64,000 nt of DNA. Origin: Salinisphaera dokdonensis (GTDB taxonomy: Bacteria; Pseudomonadota; Gammaproteobacteria; Nevskiales; Salinisphaeraceae). The stretch spans positions 62,001 to 126,000 of the forward strand of contig NZ_APND01000003.1 of NCBI RefSeq assembly GCF_040361215.1, in the 5' to 3' direction. Within the stretch, counting starts at the first letter, position 1. The number at the start of each line of letters is the position of its first letter. A program made the translations under genes and the position numbers. This document shows positions 8,506 to 16,866 of this stretch, piece by piece. The notes below the pieces were generated by a model. The model searched no databases. It was not told where the DNA came from and saw only the letters and a list, made by a program, of their open reading frames with translations.

Positions 8506-9222
8506 ATGGGGCTTTTTGACCTGCCCGCGCCGCTATTCGATCTGATCGATGCGGCCATGGCGAATGTCTTGCCCGCGGCCGCGCGGCTGGCTATCTGGGC
8601 GACGGTGGGCGCGTTGCTCACCATGTTTCTTTACAAGGCGCTGTCGCCGCAATCGCGTATCGGCACGGCCAAGCGCGAAGCCAAGGATGCGCGACGTCAG
8701 CTCAACGAGTTCGACGGCGATTTTGCCGATGCCGGCCCGTTGATCAAGGCCCAGTTCGTCAGCGCCTTTCGCCATGTCGGCCTGGTCGTGCCCGGCACCC
8801 TGCTGGCGATCCTGCCCCTGCTCGCGCTGCTGCTCTGGGCCGAGACGAACTATGGGCGTACCCTGCCGGCTGATGGCCAACCGCCCGTCATCCAGACCGT
8901 GCCGGAAGGCGTTCAAACCGACTGGCAATCCGATGTCGCCCCCGCCCATCTGCTCGTAAGTGACGATGGCGGTGCCATCGCCGACATCGAGATGAGCGCG
9001 CCGGTCGGCATCGTCACCAAGCAACCCTGGTGGCATTGGTTGGCCGAGAATCCGCTCGGTTATCTACCGGACGATGCCCCTGTCGACCAAGTCCATATCG
9101 AACTGCCGACGCTCGAGGTGATCCCGTTCGGGCCGTCGTGGATGCGTTCCTGGCTGTTCGTGTTCATCCCCGTGATGTTCATCGTCTCGTTGCTGATCTA
9201 CAAATGGGCGAAAATCGAATGA
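8506..9222 (+). CDS. Three-helix membrane protein with charged cytoplasmic segment, possible EMC3/TMCO1-like fold
   Basis: 238 residues; GGAGAG precedes the ATG at 8506. Topology read from the sequence: helix 1 about 24-46 (ARLAIWATVGALLTMFLYKA), a charged stretch about 47-84 (SRIGTAKREAKDARRQLNEF) that could form a short coiled coil, helix 2 about 88-110 (PGTLLAILPLLALLLWAE), a roughly 100-residue hydrophilic loop with acidic and Pro-rich parts, and helix 3 about 215-235 (LFVFIPVMFIVSLLIY). The order helix, coiled coil, helix resembles DUF106/EMC3/TMCO1 members of the YidC/Oxa1 superfamily, a resemblance of pattern only. The gene overlaps the sulfotransferase gene by four bases (ATGA), so the two are translationally coupled and likely work together. 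Confidence 0.65.
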   Translation: MGLFDLPAPLFDLIDAAMANVLPAAARLAIWATVGALLTMFLYKALSPQSRIGTAKREAKDARRQLNEFDGDFADAGPLIKAQFVSAFRHVGLVVPGTLLAILPLLALLLWAETNYGRTLPADGQPPVIQTVPEGVQTDWQSDVAPAHLLVSDDGGAIADIEMSAPVGIVTKQPWWHWLAENPLGYLPDDAPVDQVHIELPTLEVIPFGPSWMRSWLFVFIPVMFIVSLLIYKWAKIE

Positions 9223-10418
9223 GCGATACCGAGAACAAGCCAGCTGACGAGGCGTCCACGCCGTCATCATCGGCAAACGAGTCGGGCGAGCGCACTGCCC
9301 GCTCCCGGCCCAGCGATGCAGCAATCGCGAGTTTCGAGGTACCGACCTGGATCGACCGTATCGGCGGCTGGCAGCATCGCCACCCGCGCGGCGCGATCCG
9401 GCTCGGCAACTTCGACACCCGCATGGCCGGCGAAGCGATCGAGGGCGTCACCATCGACGCACCGATCTATGTGGCCGGCCTTGCCCGTTCGGGCACCACC
9501 ATTCTGCTGGAGCTACTGGCCGAGCATCCCGAAGTCGGCACGCATCAATACCGCGATTTCCCGCCGGTATTCACGCCCTGGCTGTGGGATCGTTGGCTGG
9601 CCCGCGTGCCACAGGCAGATGAAACCGCTAAGGAACGCGCCCACGGCGACGGTATTGCGGTCACCTCGCAAAGCCCCGAGGCCTTCGAGGAAGTGCTCTG
9701 GATGGCCTTCTTCCCCGATACGCACGACCCCCGCCGGAGCAGCGTGCTCGACGCACGGACCGAGCAACCCGAGTTCGAGCGCTTCTACGCCGAGCATATC
9801 CGCAAGGTACTCGCTATTCGTGAAGCCAGGCGCTATGTAGCGAAGGGCAATTACAACCTCATGCGCCTGCAGTATCTGCAGAAGATGTTTGCGGATGCGC
9901 GCTTCGTGCTGCCGGTACGCGATCCGGTCTGGCATATCGCCTCGCTGATGAAGCAGCAGACGCTGTTCGAGGCCGGCGAAAGCGAACACCCACGGGCACT
10001 CGAGCATATGCGCCGCGTGGGCCATTTCGAGTTCGGCCTGGATCGGCGCGCGATCAACACCGGCGACCGGCAGACGCTTGAGCGCGTCGAGGCGCTATGG
10101 GCCGAAGGCCGCGAGGTCGAAGGCTGGGCGCACTACTGGGCGATGGTCTATGCGGATATCGCCGACCGTCTCGATGCCGACCCGGCGCTCAAGCAAGCCG
10201 CGCTGATCGTGCGTTACGAGGATATGTGTACCCGTTCGCACGAGGTCCTCACCGGCTTCTATGCCCATTGCGGCCTGGAAGTGGATACCGAGACGCTCGA
10301 TGCTGCCGCGTCGCGCCTGCGCCTGCCCGGCTACTACAAGCCGGCGTTCAGCGACGAGGAACTGGCCACGATCCGCGAGATCACGGGCCCGGTCGCCAGT
10401 CGTTTCGGCTACGCCTGA
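9219..10418 (+). CDS. PAPS-dependent sulfotransferase family protein
   Basis: 399 residues. The ATG at 9219 overlaps the stop of the previous gene. After a polar, low-complexity first 35 residues comes the 5'-phosphosulfate-binding loop AGLARSGTTILLELLAEHP (about 86-104), typical of Sulfotransfer_1/3 enzymes, then KGNYNLMRLQYLQKMFADAR and FVLPVRDPVWHIASLMKQQ (about 228-250), corresponding to the 3'-phosphate-binding segment with its conserved Arg and Ser. No signal peptide, so cytoplasmic. It should transfer sulfate from PAPS to a hydroxyl acceptor, which cannot be named. Its coupling to two membrane proteins and an ASST-like propeller suggests synthesis and handling of a sulfated lipid or envelope compound (inference). 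Confidence 0.8.
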   Translation: MSDTENKPADEASTPSSSANESGERTARSRPSDAAIASFEVPTWIDRIGGWQHRHPRGAIRLGNFDTRMAGEAIEGVTIDAPIYVAGLARSGTTILLELLAEHPEVGTHQYRDFPPVFTPWLWDRWLARVPQADETAKERAHGDGIAVTSQSPEAFEEVLWMAFFPDTHDPRRSSVLDARTEQPEFERFYAEHIRKVLAIREARRYVAKGNYNLMRLQYLQKMFADARFVLPVRDPVWHIASLMKQQTLFEAGESEHPRALEHMRRVGHFEFGLDRRAINTGDRQTLERVEALWAEGREVEGWAHYWAMVYADIADRLDADPALKQAALIVRYEDMCTRSHEVLTGFYAHCGLEVDTETLDAAASRLRLPGYYKPAFSDEELATIREITGPVASRFGYA

Positions 10419-10454
10419 AGCGGCACCCCAGGTACCCCCGTAAAACGCGTGCAT

Positions 10455-10490
10455 AAAAAAGGCGGCGCCGGGATTCCGGCGCCGCCTTTC
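10455..10490. terminator. Strong bidirectional terminator
   Basis: GGCGGCGCCGG (10461-10471), loop GATT, CCGGCGCCGCC (10476-10486), with AAAAAA on the left and TTTCGTT on the right. It separates the plus-strand sulfotransferase gene from the minus-strand glcG gene and can serve both. Confidence 0.9.
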
Positions 10491-10512
10491 GTTCAAACGC
10501 TGTCCCGTTCGA

Positions 10513-10920
10513 TCAACCGGTAACCGCGGCGATGCCCGCCTTGGCAGTCTGCGCGTCCTGATCCGGCTTCACGCCCGACACGCCCACGGCGCCGGCGAGC
10601 TTGCCGTCGACCATCACCGGCACGCCGCCGGTCATCGTCGCCTTCAGTTCCGGCACCGACAGGAAGGCTGCACGCCCGCCATTGATCATATCCTCGAACG
10701 CCTGGGTTTCCTTGCCGCCCAGCGCCGCGCTGCGGGCCTTCTCGGTGGCGACATAGCTGCCCATCGGCGCACAGCCGTCGAGACGACGCAGCGCGATCAG
10801 GTGGCCGCCATCGTCGACCACCGCGATGGATACGTTCCAGCCCTGCGCCTCGGCCTCTTTCTGGGCCGCGTCGAGGATGGTGTTCGCGTCGTCGAGCGTG
10901 ACTACGGATTTCTGTTGCAT
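10513..10920 (-). CDS. glcG: GlcG/HbpS family protein (DUF336)
   Basis: 135 residues, matching the single-domain GlcG/HbpS/Cob(I)alamin-adenosyltransferase-like fold of this family. Recognisable stretches: SIAVVDDGGHLIALRRLDGC (about 30-49), ATEKARSAA and the Gly-rich end GGVPVMVDGKLAGAVGVSG (about 98-116). GlcG is encoded in glycolate-use operons and HbpS binds haem, but the exact role of GlcG is not settled. It lies 129 bases downstream of, and on the same strand as, a lactate/glycolate permease gene, which supports a link to 2-hydroxyacid use. A terminator-like hairpin lies between the two genes, so it may be only partly cotranscribed. Confidence 0.85.
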   Translation of the reverse strand: MQQKSVVTLDDANTILDAAQKEAEAQGWNVSIAVVDDGGHLIALRRLDGCAPMGSYVATEKARSAALGGKETQAFEDMINGGRAAFLSVPELKATMTGGVPVMVDGKLAGAVGVSGVKPDQDAQTAKAGIAAVTG

Positions 10921-11000
10921 GGCAGTGTTCCCGAATTTTGGAAAAGATAAAACGATTGAAGACCGGCTTAGTGTAAACGCTGCGTCCAGTCACGCCGCAC

Positions 11001-11038
11001 AACGAAAAACGGCCGCCGAGGCGGCCGCCCTTCGTTGT
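11001..11038 (-). terminator. Terminator-like hairpin after the lactate permease gene
   Basis: GGCCGCC (11011-11017) pairs with GGCGGCC (11020-11026), flanked by outer complementary arms ACGAA (left) and TTCGT (right). The run of A residues at about 11006-11009 gives a U tract on the minus strand, just after the permease stop at 11050. Confidence 0.6.
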
Positions 11039-11049
11039 GGCACCGGCCT

Positions 11050-12744
11050 CTAGTTCATGAGGCCGTCGACCACGCCGATGCCGTAGAAGGCAATCAGGCC
11101 GATCACGCCTGCCAGTACGCAGTAGTAGAGCGTCGGCAGGATCGTCTTGCGCAGCGTCGTACCCTCGCGGCCCAACAGGCCGACGGTGGCCGACGCGGCC
11201 ACGACGTTGTGGATCGCGATCATATTGCCGGCAGCCGCACCCACGGCCTGGAGTGCAACCATCATGGCGGTCGAAACACCCAGCGTCGCGGCGACGTTGA
11301 ACTGGAAGTCCGACAGCATCAGGTTCGACACGGTGTTCGAACCGGCGATGAAGGCACCCAGCGCGCCCACGGCCGGCGCAAACAGCGGATAGATATGGCC
11401 CACGCCGTCAGCGACGAGCTGCGCCATCGCGACCGGCATCGACACCAGATCCGAACCGTTCACACCGGAGTTGATGAGAATACGCACCATCGGAATGGTG
11501 AAAATCAGCACGAAGCCAGCACCCAGGATCGTGTTGGTCGATTCCTTGAACGCGGCACCCATCGCCGGCGCGCGCATGCGGTGCAGGAAGAAGGTGATCA
11601 GCACGGCCATGCAGATGATGCCGCCCGGCAGATACAGCGGCTGAATCGAGCCGGAGACATCGGCTTGACCCAGGATATCGCTCCAGCTGATGGCGACCGA
11701 CTTGAGCGCATTGGTGATCGGTTCAACCGTGCGCGAGATCACCAGCAGCGCGGCCAGCAGAACGTACGGCACCCAGCCCATGGTCGGCGTCAGCGGCGTG
11801 CGTCCGGCCACGTGATCGGCCTTGATATCCATGTTGCCGACCCATTCGGACGGCCATTTGCTGGCGTCCGGAAAGTCCCACGGCGTCTTGGGGATGAGAA
11901 AGCCACGACGCGCGGCGGGCACGACGATGGCCAGGCCAACCATGGCGCCGATCATGGACGGGAATTCCGGCCCGAGGAACACGCCGGCCAGGGCGTAGGG
12001 CACGACGAAGGCCACACCGGCGAACAGCGCGAACGGCGCCACGGCAAGGCCGTCGCCCCAGGATTTGCGTTCACCGAAGAAGCGCGCCATGACGGTGATC
12101 ATGATCAACGGCATGAGAATGCCGCAGATGGCGTGCGTAATGGCGACTTCCGAAGTGATCAGGCGGAAATAGGTTTCCCAGTCCGAACCATTGGCCACCA
12201 GCTGCTCGGTGATCTGCGACTTCTGCACACCACCGGTCACACCCACGATGATCGGGGTACCGACCGCGCCGAAGGATACCGGCGTGGACTGAATCATCAT
12301 GCCCACGACAACCGCAGCCAGCGCAGGGAAGCCGAGCGCGACCATCAGCGGTGCGGCTACGGCAGCGGGCGTGCCGAAGCCCGAGGCGCCCTCGATGAAG
12401 CAGCCAAACAGCCACGCCACGATGATTGCCTGGATACGACGGTCCGGACTGATGCCCGAGAAACCGTTGCGAATCGCTGCGATCCCGCCCGAGTGCTTGA
12501 GCGTGTTCAACAGCAGAATCGCGCCGAAGATGATCCACAGGATCGAGACCGTCAGCATCAGCCCTTGAAGACTGGAAGCTGCCACTCGCGTGAAGCTCAT
12601 GTCCCAGGCCAGCAATGCGATCAGTACCGTGACGATGAAAACCACCGGCATCGCCGTACGCGCCTGCATGCGCATGCCGATGAGCATCACACCGGCGAGC
12701 ACTAGTGGCACGAATGCCAGTAGCGACATGTAAATCGGAACCAT
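11050..12744 (-). CDS. L-lactate / glycolate permease (LctP family)
   Basis: 564 residues with about 13 hydrophobic segments along its whole length, the normal size for LldP/GlcA permeases. Characteristic stretches include IFGAILLLNTLKHSGGI, LFGCFIEGASGFGTPAA (about 118-134), the family signature, AFIAGSNTVSNLMLSDFQFN (about 464-483) and MIAIHNVVAASATVGLLGREG. The start at 12744 follows GGGGAGAG on the minus strand; an upstream in-frame start at 12810 would add 22 residues with no membrane character. The protein imports lactate and probably glycolate with protons at the inner membrane. Neighbouring glcG favours glycolate or a related 2-hydroxyacid. No lactate dehydrogenase or glycolate oxidase genes are adjacent. 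Confidence 0.9.
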   Translation of the reverse strand: MVPIYMSLLAFVPLVLAGVMLIGMRMQARTAMPVVFIVTVLIALLAWDMSFTRVAASSLQGLMLTVSILWIIFGAILLLNTLKHSGGIAAIRNGFSGISPDRRIQAIIVAWLFGCFIEGASGFGTPAAVAAPLMVALGFPALAAVVVGMMIQSTPVSFGAVGTPIIVGVTGGVQKSQITEQLVANGSDWETYFRLITSEVAITHAICGILMPLIMITVMARFFGERKSWGDGLAVAPFALFAGVAFVVPYALAGVFLGPEFPSMIGAMVGLAIVVPAARRGFLIPKTPWDFPDASKWPSEWVGNMDIKADHVAGRTPLTPTMGWVPYVLLAALLVISRTVEPITNALKSVAISWSDILGQADVSGSIQPLYLPGGIICMAVLITFFLHRMRAPAMGAAFKESTNTILGAGFVLIFTIPMVRILINSGVNGSDLVSMPVAMAQLVADGVGHIYPLFAPAVGALGAFIAGSNTVSNLMLSDFQFNVAATLGVSTAMMVALQAVGAAAGNMIAIHNVVAASATVGLLGREGTTLRKTILPTLYYCVLAGVIGLIAFYGIGVVDGLMN

Positions 12745-13172
12745 GTATCTCTCCCCAGAAATAAAGAAGTTTCCGAGAGCGGCCCGGGACCCACCGACCC
12801 AATGGCGCACTGCACGAAGACCGCAAAGCTAATCATGTTATTTGTGAAACGACAATTCACTATCCGCAACGCGCCGCTCGCTCGCGGCACCCTGGCAAAA
12901 CCGCCCACGCGCTTGCCGCGACGCGCAATACACAGGCCGGTGGGCGCTGTACCGCCGTATCCAGACGCTTGTTTCCGCTCTGCCGCACCTCCTTTCTTAC
13001 AGGCAGCTACTACTAATTGACGACTTTTCCCGGCAACCGCTGTCCAAGAGCACTACCCTCGCCGCGCAACCGCCGTCACCTCCCCCCCTCGCAGCACGCA
13101 TGGGGCCACTCGTCCAGGGACTGCCGCGCGGCGAGACTCAAGCGCGCCCCTGTGCAGCCGATACCGAGAAAC
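12745..13172. other. Intergenic region upstream of the lactate permease
   Basis: About 430 bases without a supported gene. The part nearest the permease is AT-richer and holds GTGAA-N7-TTCAC (12844-12860), a candidate operator for the permease. The rest (12880-13172) is Pro/Arg-coding-like GC-rich sequence in several frames with no start preceded by a ribosome site; I see nothing else in it. Confidence 0.4.
12844..12860. promoter_or_regulatory. Possible operator upstream of the lactate permease
   Basis: Inverted repeat GTGAA-N7-TTCAC about 100 bases upstream of the permease start, in an AT-rich island. The overlapping TTGT-N6-ACAA also fits loosely with GntR/FCD-type operators such as those of LldR. 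No regulator gene is adjacent. Short and unproven. Confidence 0.3.
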
Positions 13173-13622
13173 ATGGAAGCCATCGCCCATTTCGCCGAAA
13201 GCCCCCGCGTGATTCCTATTGAAGGGCGACGCGCGGCGGCGCTATGCCGCCAGCTTTCCGCAGCGCTTCCCACCGGCGCCCAGGTAGAGATCGGCCGCCA
13301 TCCTCAGGTGGACCACGATTGCGGGCTGGCTTTGACGCTGCAACTGCCCGCGCGCCCGAACGCCACGCTCCCCGGGCGGCTGCATCCTGCAAGCGCGGCT
13401 TTTGCAATCGAGATTTCCTGGCGGTTGCTACAACGGCATTTCAGCAACCCCACACGTGAGCAGACCGCCGGCGCCGCTCTGGCAGACTGGATCGCCCTGC
13501 ACGTGGCCGGGGCGGCACCGACCGCCGGGTCCGCGGATACCGCCCCGCTCCTGGTCTGGCGCTTTACAACCCCGCTCGACGACATCTCCGATATCCGCGT
13601 CCAGCGCGTCCGCGCTGCCTAA
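13173..13622 (+). CDS. Hypothetical protein, no recognised domain
   Basis: 149 residues from the ATG at 13173. Composition is alanine-rich with evenly spread hydrophobics (RAAALCRQLSAALPTGAQVE, DHDCGLALTLQLPARPNA, FAIEISWRLLQRHFSNP, ending LVWRFTTPLDDISDIRVQ), which looks like a folded alpha/beta protein rather than a shadow frame. No signal peptide or membrane helix. There is only a weak ribosome site (GAGAA). The open frame extends upstream to 13017, but that added part is Arg/Pro-rich and looks non-coding. Isolated between the permease promoter and the ech operon. I do not recognise it. Confidence 0.45.
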   Translation: MEAIAHFAESPRVIPIEGRRAAALCRQLSAALPTGAQVEIGRHPQVDHDCGLALTLQLPARPNATLPGRLHPASAAFAIEISWRLLQRHFSNPTREQTAGAALADWIALHVAGAAPTAGSADTAPLLVWRFTTPLDDISDIRVQRVRAA

Positions 13623-13984
13623 GCCGCGGTCGTCACCACGCCGCTGGCGTCATTGACGCCTGGCGTTTCCTCGCTTTTCCCGCGGCCATCGCACTCTCTC
13701 CATCGTGATGCTCGAGTAGACAGCCCACTCGGTTTCTCCGGGCTATCAGGTTCGCGCTACGCGAGCCTCTTTATGGCCCTGATTTTTGAAGACGATGCAG
13801 CTGTGATCACGCTCGCCAGGCAATATCTCGGCCGCAGGTGTACGCGTTGGCCCGATCCCCAACTGTCCTCGCCCGCCAAATGAGTGCCGCCATCTCGACC
13901 ACTTATCTTCGGATATTTAGTTATTGATAATAACTTTATTTCGTGAAATGATCGCTCCAGATTCGAATGCAAGGAGGAGATGCC
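13623..13984. other. Intergenic region upstream of ech
   Basis: About 360 bases. Small open frames here have no ribosome sites and no recognisable products. The last 70 bases are AT-rich and carry the MarR-type palindrome at 13919-13935, and AAGGAGG at 13971-13977 is the ribosome site of ech. I see nothing else supported. Confidence 0.5.
13919..13935. promoter_or_regulatory. Palindromic operator upstream of ech-fcs (likely MarR target)
   Basis: Perfect inverted repeat AGTTATT-GAT-AATAACT, 50 bases before the ech start, in the form typical of MarR-family operators. A related 17-base site (12 matches) lies upstream of the first TRAP operon at 20865-20881. A MarR gene is encoded next to that TRAP operon at 21079-21558, so both operons are plausibly controlled by it and induced by hydroxycinnamoyl-CoA, as known for FerR/CouR-type regulators. 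Confidence 0.7.
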
Positions 13985-14821
13985 ATGGGCGATTATCAAG
14001 ACAAGTGGACGACGGTGGCGGTGTCGGTCGAGGCAGGGATTGCGTGGGTCACGCTGAATCGCCCCGAAAAGCGCAACGCGATGAATCCGACGCTCAACAA
14101 GGAAATGATCGACGTTCTGGAGACCCTGGAACTCGACCCCGAGGCCCAGGTGCTGGTGCTGCGCGGCGCGGGAGAAGCCTGGACTGCCGGCATGGATCTC
14201 AAGGAATACTTCCGCGAAATCGACGCCCAGCCGGAGATCGTCGAAGAGCGGATTCGCCGTGACTGTTCGCAGTGGCAGTGGCGCCTGCTGCGTTTCTATA
14301 CCAAACCGACCATTGCCATGGTCAACGGCTGGTGCTTCGGCGGCGCCTTTTCGCCGCTGGTCGCCTGCGACCTGGCCATCTGTGCCGACGAAGCGGTCTT
14401 CGGCCTGTCCGAGATCAACTGGGGTATTCCGCCCGGCAACCTGGTGAGCAAGGCGCTGGCCGACACCATCGGCCATCGGCAGGCGCTGCACTACATCATG
14501 ACCGGCGAGACCTTCGACGGTCCGCGTGCCGCGGAGATGGGCCTCGTCAACACCAGCGTGCCCCGTACCGAACTTGAAGACCATGTGCGCAAGCTCGCTG
14601 AAACCCTGCTGCAGAAGAACCCGGTCGCGCTACGCATCGCCAAGCACGGCTTCAAGCGCTGCCGCGAACTGACCTGGGAGCAGAACGAGGACTATCTCTA
14701 CGCCAAGATCGATCAGTCCATGCACCGCGACAAGGAAGGCGGCCGCGAGGAAGGTCTCAAGCAATTCCTGGACGACAAATCGATCAAGCCAGGCCTGCAG
14801 TCGTACCAGCGCAACAAGTAG
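13985..14821 (+). CDS. ech: p-Hydroxycinnamoyl-CoA hydratase/lyase (feruloyl-CoA hydratase/lyase)
   Basis: 278 residues, the usual length (Pseudomonas HCHL is 276). The start at 13985 has an excellent ribosome site (AAGGAGGAGA, 13971-13980). Crotonase-fold motifs: VTLNRPEKRNAMNPTLNKEM, the oxyanion-hole segment LRGAGEAWTAGMDLKEYF (about 59-76), and MVNGWCFGGAFSPLVACDLA (about 111-130). The EAWTAGMDLKEYFRE and QWQWRLLRFYTKPTIAMVNG stretches are typical of HCHL rather than general enoyl-CoA hydratases. It hydrates feruloyl-, p-coumaroyl- or caffeoyl-CoA and cleaves the product to acetyl-CoA and vanillin, 4-hydroxybenzaldehyde or protocatechualdehyde, in the cytoplasm. It is followed by fcs, which makes its substrate. 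Confidence 0.93.
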   Translation: MGDYQDKWTTVAVSVEAGIAWVTLNRPEKRNAMNPTLNKEMIDVLETLELDPEAQVLVLRGAGEAWTAGMDLKEYFREIDAQPEIVEERIRRDCSQWQWRLLRFYTKPTIAMVNGWCFGGAFSPLVACDLAICADEAVFGLSEINWGIPPGNLVSKALADTIGHRQALHYIMTGETFDGPRAAEMGLVNTSVPRTELEDHVRKLAETLLQKNPVALRIAKHGFKRCRELTWEQNEDYLYAKIDQSMHRDKEGGREEGLKQFLDDKSIKPGLQSYQRNK

Positions 14822-14925
14822 CGACGTCCAATAATAAAGACGCGATACGCCCCGCTCGCCCGACCGGCCATGCCGCTTCGGCACGGCATGGCCGGACGGC
14901 GTGCGTTCGCGTCGGAGGAGAACCC

Positions 14926-16767
14926 ATGCCTGCCATCCGTTATCGGCCGGTGCGCCTGGGCGAATCGCCGTGCACGCTCGAGACCGACGAATCCGGCATC
15001 GCCCATGTCCAGCCTCGCAAAACGCTCGGCACCTACCCCGAACGGCTGCTCGATCGTCTGATCGAGGGTGCCACCAGCCATCCCGACCGCACCCTGGTCG
15101 CGCGCCGTGAAAACGGCGGCGCCTGGCGCGAAGTCAGCTACGCACAAATGCTGCAGCAGGTGCGCGCGATCGCACAGGCATTGAGTACGCGCGATCTGTC
15201 CGTGGATCGACCGCTGCTGATCCTGTCCGGCAACAGCATCGAACACCTGAGCATGGCTTTTGCCGCAATGTGGACCGGAATCCCCCACTGTCCGCTATCG
15301 CCGGCGGCGTCCCTGCGCTCTGCCGATTACGGCAAGGTGCATCACGCGATGACGCTGCTCACGCCGGGTATGGTCTTCGCCGACGATCTCGACGCTTTCG
15401 CGCCGGCGATCGCGGCCACCGTGCCGGACGATGTCGAGGTCGTGGGCGTGACCGGCACGCTCGATTCGCACGCGGTCAGCGACTACGCCAGTCTCGCCGC
15501 CACGCTCGCCACATCCGCTGTCGACGACCTGCATGCCGCAACCGGGCCCGACACGATCGCCAAATTCCTGTTCACGTCGGGTTCCACGAGCCTGCCCAAG
15601 GCCGTCATCACAACCCAGCGCATGCTGTGCTCGAACCAGCAGATGTTGCTGGAAACCTTCCCTTTTCTCGCCGACGAGCCGCCCGTACTCGTCGACTGGC
15701 TGCCGTGGAACCATACCTTCGGCGGCAGCCACAACATCGGCATCGCGCTCTATAACGGCGGCTCGCTGTACATCAACGAGGGCCGTCCGACGCCGGAGCT
15801 GTTCGGCGAGACCGTTCGCAACCTTAAAGACGTATCGCCGACGCTTTATCTGGACGTGCCGCGCGGCTGGGAGGAACTCGCCGACTCACTGGAAAAGGAC
15901 GCCGAGCTGCGACGCAGCTTCTACGCCCGCTTGAAGCTCCAGTTCTTTGCCGCCGCCGGCCTGTCGCAGCAGACCTGGAACCGGCTGGACGCACTCGCCG
16001 AACAGGAATGCGGCGAACGCATCCGGGTCATGGCGGGCCTGGGCTGTACCGAAACCGCGCCTTCGTCGATGTTCACCACCGTGCCTGAGATTCGTGCCGG
16101 CACGGTCGGCCTGCCCTGTCCGGGCTGCACGCTCAAGCTCGTGCCCGCAGATGACCGTCTCGAGGCACGCTTTGCCGGCCCGCACGTCACGCCCGGCTAC
16201 TGGCGCGAGCCCGAACGGACCGCAAGTGCTTTCGATGCCGAAGGCTTTTATTGCAGCGGCGACGCACTCGATTTCATGGTTGCCGACGATCTGTCCTACG
16301 GCTTCGTGTTCGACGGCCGCATTTCCGAGAACTTCAAACTGTCATCCGGCAGCTTCGTGAATATGGGTGCGATTCGCACGCGCATTCTAGAAGCCACCAA
16401 ACCGTACGTGCAGGATGTCGTCATCACCGGCGCACAGCGCAACACCGTCGGCGCGCTGGTGTTCGTGGCACCGACAGCCTGCCGTAAACTCGCAGATGCG
16501 GGACACGACACGCCGGTCGAGACACTGCTCGATGATCCGGCGTTACAGGCGCACTTCTCCGCGTGGTTCAAGCAGATCAATCAGAGCGCCACCGGCAGCG
16601 CCACGCATATCGCGCAGGCCTGTCTGGTGGGCGAGCCGCCCTCTTTCGATGTCGGCGAGATCACGGACAAGGGCTCGATCAATCAGCGACGCGTACTCGA
16701 ACACCGGGCCGAACTGGTCGACGCCCTCCATGCGGGCACGGCAGCCCATATGATCGCCACGGATTGA
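14926..16767 (+). CDS. fcs: Feruloyl-CoA / p-coumaroyl-CoA synthetase
   Basis: 613 residues, typical of bacterial feruloyl-CoA synthetases. ATG at 14926 follows GGAGGAG. Adenylate-forming motifs: FLFTSGSTSLPKAVITTQRM (A3 phosphate loop, about 214-233), LVDWLPWNHTFGGSHNIGIA (about 253-272), a family hallmark, and GLGCTETAPSSMFTT (A5, about 371). It activates ferulate, p-coumarate or caffeate with ATP and CoA, feeding the upstream hydratase/lyase. The gap to ech is 104 bases, same strand, no clear terminator, so an ech-fcs operon is likely. The C-terminal A10 lysine lies near residues 585-592 (GEITDKGSINQRR). Cytoplasmic. Confidence 0.9.
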   Translation: MPAIRYRPVRLGESPCTLETDESGIAHVQPRKTLGTYPERLLDRLIEGATSHPDRTLVARRENGGAWREVSYAQMLQQVRAIAQALSTRDLSVDRPLLILSGNSIEHLSMAFAAMWTGIPHCPLSPAASLRSADYGKVHHAMTLLTPGMVFADDLDAFAPAIAATVPDDVEVVGVTGTLDSHAVSDYASLAATLATSAVDDLHAATGPDTIAKFLFTSGSTSLPKAVITTQRMLCSNQQMLLETFPFLADEPPVLVDWLPWNHTFGGSHNIGIALYNGGSLYINEGRPTPELFGETVRNLKDVSPTLYLDVPRGWEELADSLEKDAELRRSFYARLKLQFFAAAGLSQQTWNRLDALAEQECGERIRVMAGLGCTETAPSSMFTTVPEIRAGTVGLPCPGCTLKLVPADDRLEARFAGPHVTPGYWREPERTASAFDAEGFYCSGDALDFMVADDLSYGFVFDGRISENFKLSSGSFVNMGAIRTRILEATKPYVQDVVITGAQRNTVGALVFVAPTACRKLADAGHDTPVETLLDDPALQAHFSAWFKQINQSATGSATHIAQACLVGEPPSFDVGEITDKGSINQRRVLEHRAELVDALHAGTAAHMIATD

Positions 16768-16866
16768 ATCCACACGCCTGCGTCGCAAACGGTTTGGGCG
16801 TTTACCGTGCCGGCCACCGCCAGCCATGCAACGATAGGGCATCGGATCACCGGACGCCGGATCGAG

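Noticed and set aside
11035..12705. A 556-codon plus-strand open frame opposite the lactate permease
   Set aside because: Same His/Arg/Gln-rich antisense pattern; the minus-strand permease is unmistakable.
13653..13883. A 76-codon plus-strand open frame before ech
   Set aside because: No ribosome site, Ser/Arg-rich, no recognisable sequence; probably non-coding.
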